Shown: in pieces, positions 1 through 5,007 of the stretch
Layout of the letters: each line of letters starts with the position of its first letter
Numbering within the stretch: the first letter of the stretch is position 1
Assembly: GCA_964485695.1 (NCBI GenBank)
Contig: CAZAKZ010000263.1
Location: 1-5,007 of the forward strand
Reading direction: 5' to 3'
From: CAZAKZ01 sp964485695
GTDB lineage: Bacteria > Planctomycetota > JAFGQW01
Length of the DNA stretch: 5,007 nucleotides
Program-made: the position numbers and the translations under genes
The notes under the pieces: model-generated
What the model was told of the DNA's origin: nothing
The model's database searches: none
What the model saw: only the letters and a program-made list of their open reading frames with translations

Positions 1-19
1 ATCTGCAGAGGTGCGTGAG

Positions 20-58
20 TACGGCTTGAGTCAGTTATTTATTTACATTACCTAAATC
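20..58 (+). promoter_or_regulatory. AT-rich putative promoter region upstream of the VOC gene
   Basis: The stretch 31-57 is strikingly AT-rich compared with the rest of the window. A TTGAGT at 26-31 matches the sigma70 -35 consensus at four of six positions. No good -10 lies at the standard 17-nt spacing; CTAAAT at 52-57 is the best -10-like hexamer but sits 20 nt away. The region is therefore a likely promoter zone by composition and position, and the exact elements are not resolved. Confidence 0.25.
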
Positions 59-70
59 CCATCCGACCGC

Positions 71-90
71 AACCGGTTTCCGGATCCGGA
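71..90. promoter_or_regulatory. Abutting palindromes, candidate operator
   Basis: AACCGGTT at 71-78 is a perfect 8-bp palindrome. It is followed immediately by TCCGGATCCGGA at 79-90, a perfect 12-bp palindrome that is also a tandem duplication of TCCGGA. The pair ends 24 nt before the ATG of the VOC gene, where a repressor site or a 5'-UTR structure would act. The symmetry is seen directly; operator function is inferred from symmetry and position only. Confidence 0.3.
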
Positions 91-114
91 CACTTCACCT
101 GCAACTGGAGAAAA

Positions 115-600
115 ATGACAAGCGTCAAACCCGTTCCCGACGGTTTCCATACCGTGACCCCTCACCTCATCGCAAAAGACGGATTCGCGGCCCTGGAGTT
201 CTACAAGAAGGCCTTCGGCGCCGAGTTGGTCTACGCCATGCCCGGCCCGGACGGGGAATCTCTCGCCCACGGCCAGTTCCGCATCGGTGACTCCCCCGTC
301 ATGATCGGCGAGGAGTCTCCCCAGATGGATGCCTGGAAGTCTCCCGGCAACCTCGGCAGCACCACGGTGTCCGTACACCTCTACGTCGAAGACTGCGACA
401 AGGTGTTCAACCGGGCAGTGGAGGCGGGCGGCAAGGCGATCATGCCTCCCACCGACATGTTCTGGGGGGATCGCCACAGCTCGGTCCAGGATCCCGAGGG
501 CCACATGTGGAGCATCGGTACCCATATCCGGGACCTGTCCCCCGAGGAGATCCAGAAGGCCGCGGCGGAGTTCTACCAGGCCGGCGGCTGCGGAGGCTAG
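115..600 (+). CDS. VOC family protein, PhnB-like glyoxalase/bleomycin-resistance fold
   Basis: This 161-residue cytoplasmic protein (no signal peptide or membrane segment) has the layout of the PhnB-type VOC family (COG2764). The N-terminal half has the phrases HTVTPHLI (residues 12-19) and EFYKKAFGAEL (28-38), then the MPGPDGES turn and FRIGDS (55-60). The second half has VSVHLYVEDCDKVF and ends in a GDR...DPEGHMWSIGTH segment, the usual closing of this family. Two beta-alpha-beta-beta-beta halves and full family length are present. The start is supported by TGGAG at 106-110, four nt before the ATG. Where close relatives often have His-Ala-Glu before the RIGDS strand, this one has His52-Gly-Gln54, so a metal-ligand Glu may be lacking. 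Members of this group are often annotated as glyoxalase or bleomycin resistance without proof; substrate and activity cannot be given. The tail ends in AGGCGG. It lies alone, 217 bp ahead of the next gene. Confidence 0.9.
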   Translation: MTSVKPVPDGFHTVTPHLIAKDGFAALEFYKKAFGAELVYAMPGPDGESLAHGQFRIGDSPVMIGEESPQMDAWKSPGNLGSTTVSVHLYVEDCDKVFNRAVEAGGKAIMPPTDMFWGDRHSSVQDPEGHMWSIGTHIRDLSPEEIQKAAAEFYQAGGCGG

Positions 601-692
601 GCGACGTCGGGACTTCCGGGAATAAGTGGGTTACCACCCACGAGTTAGAGCAACCCTCCCGGATGTCCCGAATGCGCCCGGATTCCGCTCCC

Positions 693-721
693 TGGACATC
701 TCTACCTCACCGGCCGTGAAT
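693..721 (+). promoter_or_regulatory. Weak candidate promoter for the protease gene
   Basis: TGGACA at 693-698 matches the -35 consensus at five of six positions and is separated by exactly 17 nt from GTGAAT at 716-721, which matches the -10 consensus at three of six. It would give a leader of roughly 90 nt. The rest of the 601-817 gap holds no ORF with coding support and no strong hairpin. This is a low-confidence pattern match. Confidence 0.2.
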
Positions 722-805
722 CCGGTAAACTGGCTTCGAAGATCGTTGGAATCGAATGCCCGTCGGATCACGGCCGGCTGCTCTTTCCACGCCGGGGTGT
801 TAATA

Positions 806-813
806 GAGAGGTG
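806..813 (+). promoter_or_regulatory. Ribosome binding site that sets the protease start
   Basis: GAGAGGTG resembles the GGAGGTG core with one mismatch and ends four nt before the ATG at 818 (AGG core about six nt away). The product from that ATG begins directly with a signal peptide. The same frame is open further upstream to an ATG at 626, but that extension has no exported N-terminus and would bury the signal peptide, so 818 is the start chosen. Confidence 0.7.
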
Positions 814-817
814 TCCC

Positions 818-3055
818 ATGATCGGCCTACCAAAATGGTTCGTTCGTGTCGCGGTTGGTGTCGTGCTGGTGTTCATGGCTTCGCTGTCGATCCATGCCCA
901 GATAGGTCCCGTGCAGTCCTTCATCCTGCCCCTGTCGAACCGGTCGGGGGTTCACGCAAACTCCACCCGGGTCGAATGCATGGTCTGGCAGGAGCCAGTC
1001 CATATCCCGAAGGCGTCCTGGCTCAAGTTGCAGTTCAAGACCGTGAGTCTGCCGGGTACGAGTCGCCTCGAGATCACCTCGTTCAAGGATGGCTACATCC
1101 AGTGCCTGAACCGGAGAATCGCTCAGGACTGGTTCCCGCACTCCGCCTTCTTCAACGGGGATGCTCTGCTGCTGCGTCTGTTCGCCGGGCCGAACACCAC
1201 CGGGGTCTCGGTCGAACTGGACAGCGTCGAGGTCGGGTATCCGCCCCTGGGCGGCGTGGACTCGATATGCGGCCCCACCGATGACCGCGTGCCCTCCAGC
1301 GACAAGCGCGTGGCGCGGCTGGAGCCGGCCGGATGCACGGCCTGGATCGCCACCTCCCGGGGCCTGATCTTCACGGCCGGCCACTGTGCCGGCAAGATCG
1401 CCCAGATCGTCGAGTTCAACGTCCCCTTTTCGAATCCGGACGGATCCAAGAACCACCCTCCGCCGCAGGATCAATACCCGCTGATTCGCAATCTGGGCGG
1501 GATCTCGAATCCCAACGCCTGCGACTGGGCCGTGTACGTCGCCGGCATCAACAGCACCAACAAGACACCCCTCCAGCGTCAGGGCGCCTACTTCCGCCTG
1601 GCCACCAAGATGCCGTCGTCTCCGTCCACGCTACGCATCACCGGCCACGGAATGCACCTTGTCAACAAGACCTGGAACCAGGTCCAGAAGACGGCCACCG
1701 GACCCTATGTGGGCATGGGATCCGGGAAGTGCGGGCCCTACCTCGTGTTGTACCAGGTGGACTCCATATCGGGTGATTCCGGCTCACCCGTCATCCACGA
1801 GGGGACGGGCGAGGCGGTGGCCATCCACAGCGGCGGCGATTGTGCCAAGGCCGGCAATGCGGGCACCGCCGTCACCAACGCCGACCTGCAGCGGGTCCTG
1901 AACTCGCCGCAGCCACAGCCCGGACCCCTCTCGAAGGGGGACCTGATCCTGAGCCATTCGGGATTCTCCCTGCCCCCCTGGATCGCCTGGATCGACAGGG
2001 GCTCCAAGACCCTGGGCACCCTGGTCCCCATGCCTCAGAGAATTAGCGCCATCACCATGGCCGAAGACAACGTCGACTTCCTGGTGCTCCAGGCCTCCAC
2101 GCAGGACCTGCTCCTGCACGTCACGCCCACGGGTAAGATGGCCACCATCGCGAACATGGGGTCGGCCGGATCCCCATCCGGCATCGACCTCGACCAGGAC
2201 GGAACCTACGTGGTGAGCTCCACGGACAACCACCTCCGGCGGATCACCCCGGGGGGCGCGATCACGACCATTATCAGTCTGCCCGTCTCCCAATTCGATC
2301 GGAACAACGACGTGGCCCGGGATCACGATACCGGCAACTATATCGTGGGCGTCTGGAGGCACGGGAGCCTCTTCGAGATCGATGCGGTCACCGGGGCGAT
2401 CAAGCGGACCATCACCTCGGGCCTGAACGCGTTCTACGGCGTCGACGTGGAGCCGCGCACCGGAAACTACGTGGTGATCACCTACTCCACGCCCGAGGTC
2501 CGGGTCTTCAGCCGGAACGGAACCCTGGTGCGGAGCTGGAGCTTTCCCCATCTCGCATCCGTCAAGGTGGACGACCAGACCGGCAACTACTACTGCGCGG
2601 GATACGGCCACGTGGTCGAGTTCACCCCGACCGGAACCAAGGTCAACCATTACGGGCCCTTTGCCATGTTTTCCTTCGACAAGGTGGACGTCTACGGCTC
2701 GAAGCAGGTGGTGGGCATCGGCAGTGCGCAGGCGGGATCCCCCTACAACGTGAAGTTCATGTTCCACGGCATGGGCGGCGCCAGCTACCTCGCCGCGCTG
2801 TCACTGTCACAGCGCCCCGGTATCGCCTTCGGAGCCCGGATGCTCAATCTGGCTCCGGATGATCTCTTCAAGGCGACACTGCAGGGCGTCCTGGTCCAGG
2901 GCTTCGTCGGCATGCTGAGCCCGTGGGGAAGCGCTGCGGGCTTTATCACCATCCCGTTCAACACGCCGAAGGGTTTGACGTTCTTCTGCTCCGCCGTCGC
3001 CATCAAGGACGGCACCGTCCAGCTCGGAAACACCATCGGGATCACGGTTCGGTGA
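818..3055 (+). CDS. Exported chymotrypsin-fold serine protease with beta-propeller and C-terminal beta domain
   Basis: This 745-residue precursor is probably secreted or cell-surface exposed. Residues 1-27 form a signal peptide (basic start, hydrophobic core, likely cleavage after Ile-His-Ala27). Residues about 30-145 look like a beta-sandwich of unknown role. The protease domain spans about 150-360, introduced by CGPTDDRVPSSD at 151-162. The triad is complete and in S1-family order: His189 in TAGHC, Asp236 in NACDWAV, Ser321 in GDSGSP; spacings of 47 and 85 residues fit the chymotrypsin fold. Cys173 and Cys190 sit where the conserved C42-C58 disulfide occurs. A Pro-Gln linker (about 361-371) leads to about six propeller-like repeats (about 371-660), recurrent in the pattern D-x-x-(T)GNY-hydrophobic, as in NHL/SMP-30 propellers. 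Residues about 661-745 form a beta-rich end resembling those of secreted proteins from Planctomycetota-like bacteria. I infer extracellular proteolysis with the propeller binding a partner or substrate; the target is unknown. A hairpin follows the stop. Confidence 0.88.
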   Translation: MIGLPKWFVRVAVGVVLVFMASLSIHAQIGPVQSFILPLSNRSGVHANSTRVECMVWQEPVHIPKASWLKLQFKTVSLPGTSRLEITSFKDGYIQCLNRRIAQDWFPHSAFFNGDALLLRLFAGPNTTGVSVELDSVEVGYPPLGGVDSICGPTDDRVPSSDKRVARLEPAGCTAWIATSRGLIFTAGHCAGKIAQIVEFNVPFSNPDGSKNHPPPQDQYPLIRNLGGISNPNACDWAVYVAGINSTNKTPLQRQGAYFRLATKMPSSPSTLRITGHGMHLVNKTWNQVQKTATGPYVGMGSGKCGPYLVLYQVDSISGDSGSPVIHEGTGEAVAIHSGGDCAKAGNAGTAVTNADLQRVLNSPQPQPGPLSKGDLILSHSGFSLPPWIAWIDRGSKTLGTLVPMPQRISAITMAEDNVDFLVLQASTQDLLLHVTPTGKMATIANMGSAGSPSGIDLDQDGTYVVSSTDNHLRRITPGGAITTIISLPVSQFDRNNDVARDHDTGNYIVGVWRHGSLFEIDAVTGAIKRTITSGLNAFYGVDVEPRTGNYVVITYSTPEVRVFSRNGTLVRSWSFPHLASVKVDDQTGNYYCAGYGHVVEFTPTGTKVNHYGPFAMFSFDKVDVYGSKQVVGIGSAQAGSPYNVKFMFHGMGGASYLAALSLSQRPGIAFGARMLNLAPDDLFKATLQGVLVQGFVGMLSPWGSAAGFITIPFNTPKGLTFFCSAVAIKDGTVQLGNTIGITVR

Positions 3056-3062
3056 GCGGAAC

Positions 3063-3091
3063 GGGCATCCCGGCGTATCGCCGGGATGCCC
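3063..3091 (+). terminator. Perfect 13-bp hairpin after the protease gene
   Basis: GGGCATCCCGGCG at 3063-3075 is the exact reverse complement of 3079-3091, with a TAT loop, and begins seven nt after the stop codon. The stem is long and GC-rich. The following bases (CCGGCATTTCTG) lack a real T-run, so it is not a textbook intrinsic terminator; it could terminate with a factor or protect the mRNA 3' end. It argues against co-transcription of the protease and the membrane protein. Confidence 0.65.
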
Positions 3092-3205
3092 CGGCATTTC
3101 TGCACCGATGCAATCCGTCGTGAGGCCCTTCCCTAAATCTCCCTCGCATGATCCTTCCACGGCCTCAAGCCCACTCAACGAGATTCCGAAACGAGGATCA
3201 GAACC

Positions 3206-3210
3206 GGAGG
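3206..3210 (+). promoter_or_regulatory. Shine-Dalgarno GGAGG that questions the start of the membrane protein
   Basis: GGAGG is a strong ribosome binding core, but it lies only one nt before the ATG at 3212, which is too close for normal initiation. A TTG in the same frame at 3218-3220 lies seven nt downstream, an ideal spacing. The true protein may therefore start two codons later with TTG. A second GAGG at 3193-3196 is 15 nt from the ATG, rather far. Confidence 0.5.
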
Positions 3211-3211
3211 A

Positions 3212-4144
3212 ATGACTTTGAATGCAACGCAAGCCACCCGCCACGTCCTCGGCGGTGTCCGCGCTGTGGTCTACGCCCTGCTGGACCTTGCCTGGGCGGG
3301 GTGGTTCCTGTTTCTCTTCCTCTGTTTTCATGAAACGGAACCCGCTCGCCTGAACTCAGCCATGGTTCTACTCGCCGTGGAGGGAATGGCCTGGATCACG
3401 CCTCCTTTCCTCCTGGGGGCCCTCATCGGCCTGTGGTCTCAGATCACCCGAACGGGCCGGAAGAAACCGACCATGATCACAGGTATGGTGTTCCTGTGCA
3501 TCGCCATCCTGGCCAGCGCCGCCTGGTTCGCGTGGTTGGCGACCCGGTGGGAAGGGGCACAATGGGTCTTCCCGATGTTCTTCGTCATGGTGAGTTACAA
3601 GATCTTCGGCTTTGTCACCCTGCGCCTCTGTTCCGGAAGCGAGTTTGAAACCGGCGCCTTCTTCAAGGACCTGCTCCTGCTGGAGGTCGTCCTTCCGGTC
3701 ATATGCATGGTCTCGCTGGCGGTCGTGGTCGAGATCGCCGTGGTGGGGGGAGAGGTAACCGGCCCCTTCTTGTGGATCCAGGCCGGGATCATCTACTACG
3801 TCCTGCTCGCCTTGCGCCGCCTTTCGGAACACCGGCCATGGCGCGCCCTGGACCCGGGCTGGCGCTTCGATCCGGTGGAGGCGGCGCCGTCCTGGCGAGG
3901 CCGGTACATGCTGGCTGCCTGGGCGTTGCCTGTTCTCCTCGCGATTCTGGTGTTGGTAAACACCGAGACCTGGCGTTTCTCCGCCGAGGACATCGCCGCC
4001 TGGCAGGCAACCCGGGTGGAGAACCCGGGCAAAGAGGATTTCTGGCTCAACCTCTCGGCGGCTGTCATCATCGGGATGTGGACCCTGTCGGTCCTCTGCT
4101 TCATGCCCAACTTCATCACTGAACCGGAGGACTCGACAGCCTGA
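3212..4144 (+). CDS. Uncharacterised polytopic membrane protein
   Basis: I do not recognise this 310-residue protein. It is an integral inner-membrane protein by composition, with about eight hydrophobic segments at residues roughly 16-39, 51-74, 88-110, 118-139, 154-178, 185-201, 232-248 and 283-302. There is no cleavable signal peptide. The loop after segment 2 is basic (RTGRKK, 80-85) and the stretch after segment 6 is rich in Arg and Trp (about 202-230), so both probably face the cytoplasm. A polar segment of about 35 residues between segments 7 and 8 (ETWRFSAEDIAAW onward) would lie on one face of the membrane. No ATP-binding, transporter signature, kinase or catalytic motif is visible. 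Coding status is supported by an uninterrupted hydrophobic pattern and GGAGG upstream. The ATG at 3212 is used here, but TTG at 3218 has better spacing from that GGAGG. It stands alone between a hairpin upstream and a promoter-containing gap downstream. Confidence 0.8.
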   Translation: MTLNATQATRHVLGGVRAVVYALLDLAWAGWFLFLFLCFHETEPARLNSAMVLLAVEGMAWITPPFLLGALIGLWSQITRTGRKKPTMITGMVFLCIAILASAAWFAWLATRWEGAQWVFPMFFVMVSYKIFGFVTLRLCSGSEFETGAFFKDLLLLEVVLPVICMVSLAVVVEIAVVGGEVTGPFLWIQAGIIYYVLLALRRLSEHRPWRALDPGWRFDPVEAAPSWRGRYMLAAWALPVLLAILVLVNTETWRFSAEDIAAWQATRVENPGKEDFWLNLSAAVIIGMWTLSVLCFMPNFITEPEDSTA

Positions 4145-4171
4145 GGTCTTTCATCACTTTCGCCGCACGCT

Positions 4172-4190
4172 GGGGATGAAGAGCATCCTC
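4172..4190 (+). terminator. Weak hairpin after the membrane-protein gene
   Basis: GGATG at 4174-4178 pairs with CATCC at 4184-4188 across a five-base loop, and the stem can be extended by one G-U and one G-C pair. It lies about 28 nt after the stop codon. No T-run follows, so termination is uncertain and the structure could be incidental. Confidence 0.2.
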
Positions 4191-4191
4191 G

Positions 4192-4220
4192 TTGCTTCCT
4201 CAGCATGGAAAGCGCATAAT
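4192..4220 (+). promoter_or_regulatory. Putative sigma70-type promoter for nagB
   Basis: TTGCTT at 4192-4197 (three of six to the -35 consensus, with the key TTG) and CATAAT at 4215-4220 (five of six to the -10 consensus) are separated by exactly 17 nt. Transcription would begin near 4227, giving a leader of about 30 nt before the ATG at 4256. This is the best promoter pattern in the window and implies that nagB is transcribed independently of the upstream gene. Confidence 0.45.
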
Positions 4221-4255
4221 GGCCGATGGCCCGGTACTCGACCTGAAACGCTTCC

Positions 4256-5007
4256 ATGAATATATTCATCTGTTCCAATCCCGATGAGGCTGCTGATCTC
4301 GTCGCCGCTGAGATCCTCGCCGCCCTCGAGAAGAAGCCGGATCTGGTCCTCGGCCTGGCCACGGGGTCCACGCCTGTGGGTGTGTACGAGCGTCTGATCC
4401 ACGCCCACCGCCGGGGCAGTGCTGACTTCTCCAGGGTGCGCACCTTCAACCTGGACGAGTACATCGGCCTCGTCGCCGACCACCCCCGGAGCTACCGGAC
4501 GTTCATGCGCCTTCATCTCTTTGACGGCGTCGACATTCCAAAGGAAAATGTCCACTTTCCGCCAACCGAGGGTCCCGGCCTCATGGAGAAGTGCCGTGCT
4601 TTCGAGAGGACGATCCGGGACGTCGGCGGCATCGACATCCAGCTGCTGGGTATCGGGTCAAACGGCCACATCGGCTTCAACGAGCCGACCTCTTCCCTGG
4701 CCTCTCGCACTCGCATCAAGTCCCTGACGGAAAAAACCCTCCGGGACAATGTCCGGTTCTTCCCGGGCGGCGACCCTCAGCCTGTCATGGCTTCTACACT
4801 GGGAATCGGCACCATACTCGAAGCCCGGCGCATCCTTCTCCAGGCTTTCACCGCAAAGAAAGCCGAGGCGGTGAAGCAGTCGGTGGAAGGGCCGGTGTCG
4901 AGCTTCTATCCGGGAAGCGCCCTGCAGCTCCACCCGGACGTCACGTTTTTCACTATCGCGGCAAAATTCGATTGGATTGGGGATCATCCCTCCCCTCGTT
5001 ACGCTCG
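4256..5007 (+). CDS. nagB: Glucosamine-6-phosphate deaminase, cut by the window edge
   Basis: NagB converts glucosamine 6-phosphate to fructose 6-phosphate and ammonia in the cytoplasm, the entry of amino sugars from chitin or peptidoglycan into glycolysis. The 250 residues visible carry the family landmarks in order: LGLATGSTPVGVY (32-44, phosphate-binding loop), FNLDEYIGL (64-72, catalytic Asp67), GIGSNGHIGFNEP (132-144, catalytic His138 and Glu143) and SSLASRTRIKSLT (146-158). Asn136 stands where the E. coli enzyme has Asp141; Asn there is usual in Bacillus-type NagB, so activity is expected. Similarity continues through KAEAVKQSVEGPVSSFYPGSALQLHPDVT (to 230) and then stops: the expected acidic end (VDEAAA-like) is replaced by FFTIAAKFDWIG and the frame stays open to the edge. 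An in-frame TGA at 4244 makes ATG 4256 the first possible start. No Shine-Dalgarno precedes it. It seems to have its own promoter. Confidence 0.9.
   Translation, partial: MNIFICSNPDEAADLVAAEILAALEKKPDLVLGLATGSTPVGVYERLIHAHRRGSADFSRVRTFNLDEYIGLVADHPRSYRTFMRLHLFDGVDIPKENVHFPPTEGPGLMEKCRAFERTIRDVGGIDIQLLGIGSNGHIGFNEPTSSLASRTRIKSLTEKTLRDNVRFFPGGDPQPVMASTLGIGTILEARRILLQAFTAKKAEAVKQSVEGPVSSFYPGSALQLHPDVTFFTIAAKFDWIGDHPSPRYA

Noticed and set aside
673..686. Short inverted repeat GAAT/ATTC in the gap after the VOC gene
   Set aside because: Four-base arms only, with no T-run; too weak to call a terminator.
798..806. Extended -10-like TGTTAATAG upstream of the protease
   Set aside because: A start from it would fall on the ribosome binding site at 806-813, leaving almost no leader, and no -35 element lies at the right distance.
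626..817. In-frame upstream extension of the protease to ATG 626
   Set aside because: It has no good ribosome binding site, reads as low-complexity non-coding sequence, and would place a clear signal peptide 64 residues inside the protein.
827..1474. 215-codon open frame on the - strand
   Set aside because: Antisense shadow of the signal peptide and N-terminal domain of the protease; composition is not protein-like.
1784..2767. Long open frame of 327 codons on the - strand
   Set aside because: It lies opposite the propeller part of the protease, is rich in Gly, Asp, Val and His as antisense frames of GC-rich genes are, and shows no domain or ribosome binding site.
3796..4464. 222-codon open frame on the - strand spanning the membrane-protein/nagB gap
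   Set aside because: It overlaps two well-supported + strand genes and resembles no family; Arg/Ser-rich composition is typical of an antisense frame.
4943..5005. Simple one-base frameshift in nagB at the T-run
   Set aside because: Reading either alternative frame after 4950 gives no sequence resembling the NagB C-terminus, so a single indel does not explain the divergence.
1..5007. tRNA, rRNA, CRISPR array, transposase or phage genes
   Set aside because: Scanned for by eye on both strands; no cloverleaf, regularly spaced repeat, transposase motif or integrase motif was seen.

Overview
This is a GC-rich bacterial window with four protein-coding genes, all on the + strand. I see no RNA gene, insertion sequence, CRISPR array or phage module. 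Three genes have Shine-Dalgarno-like leaders, and one encodes a large multidomain exported protease. GC content, secretion style and the C-terminal domain of the protease fit an environmental Gram-negative lineage of the Planctomycetota/Acidobacteriota kind. That placement is a weak inference; nothing here fixes the taxon.

Layout: (1) 1-114 is an AT-rich upstream region with two abutting palindromes, leading into (2) a 161-residue PhnB-like VOC/glyoxalase-fold protein at 115-600. (3) 601-817 is non-coding leader. (4) 818-3055 encodes a 745-residue exported protein: signal peptide, N-terminal beta-sandwich-like region, chymotrypsin-fold serine protease with a complete His-Asp-Ser triad, Pro-rich linker, NHL/SMP-30-like beta-propeller repeats and a C-terminal beta-rich domain. 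(5) A perfect 13-bp hairpin at 3063-3091 closes that unit. (6) 3212-4144 encodes an unrecognised membrane protein of about eight helices. (7) 4145-4255 carries a plausible sigma70-type promoter. (8) From 4256 to the window edge runs a glucosamine-6-phosphate deaminase (nagB), cut by the edge, with an unusual C-terminal end.

The genes do not look like one operon. Gaps are 111-217 bp, a strong hairpin separates the protease from the membrane protein, and the functions are unrelated (VOC enzyme or binding protein, secreted proteolysis, membrane protein of unknown role, amino-sugar catabolism). No gap exceeds 300 bases. I found no convincing new multi-gene system. The points most worth a second look are the architecture and substrate pocket of the protease, the abrupt loss of family similarity at the end of NagB, and the orphan membrane protein.
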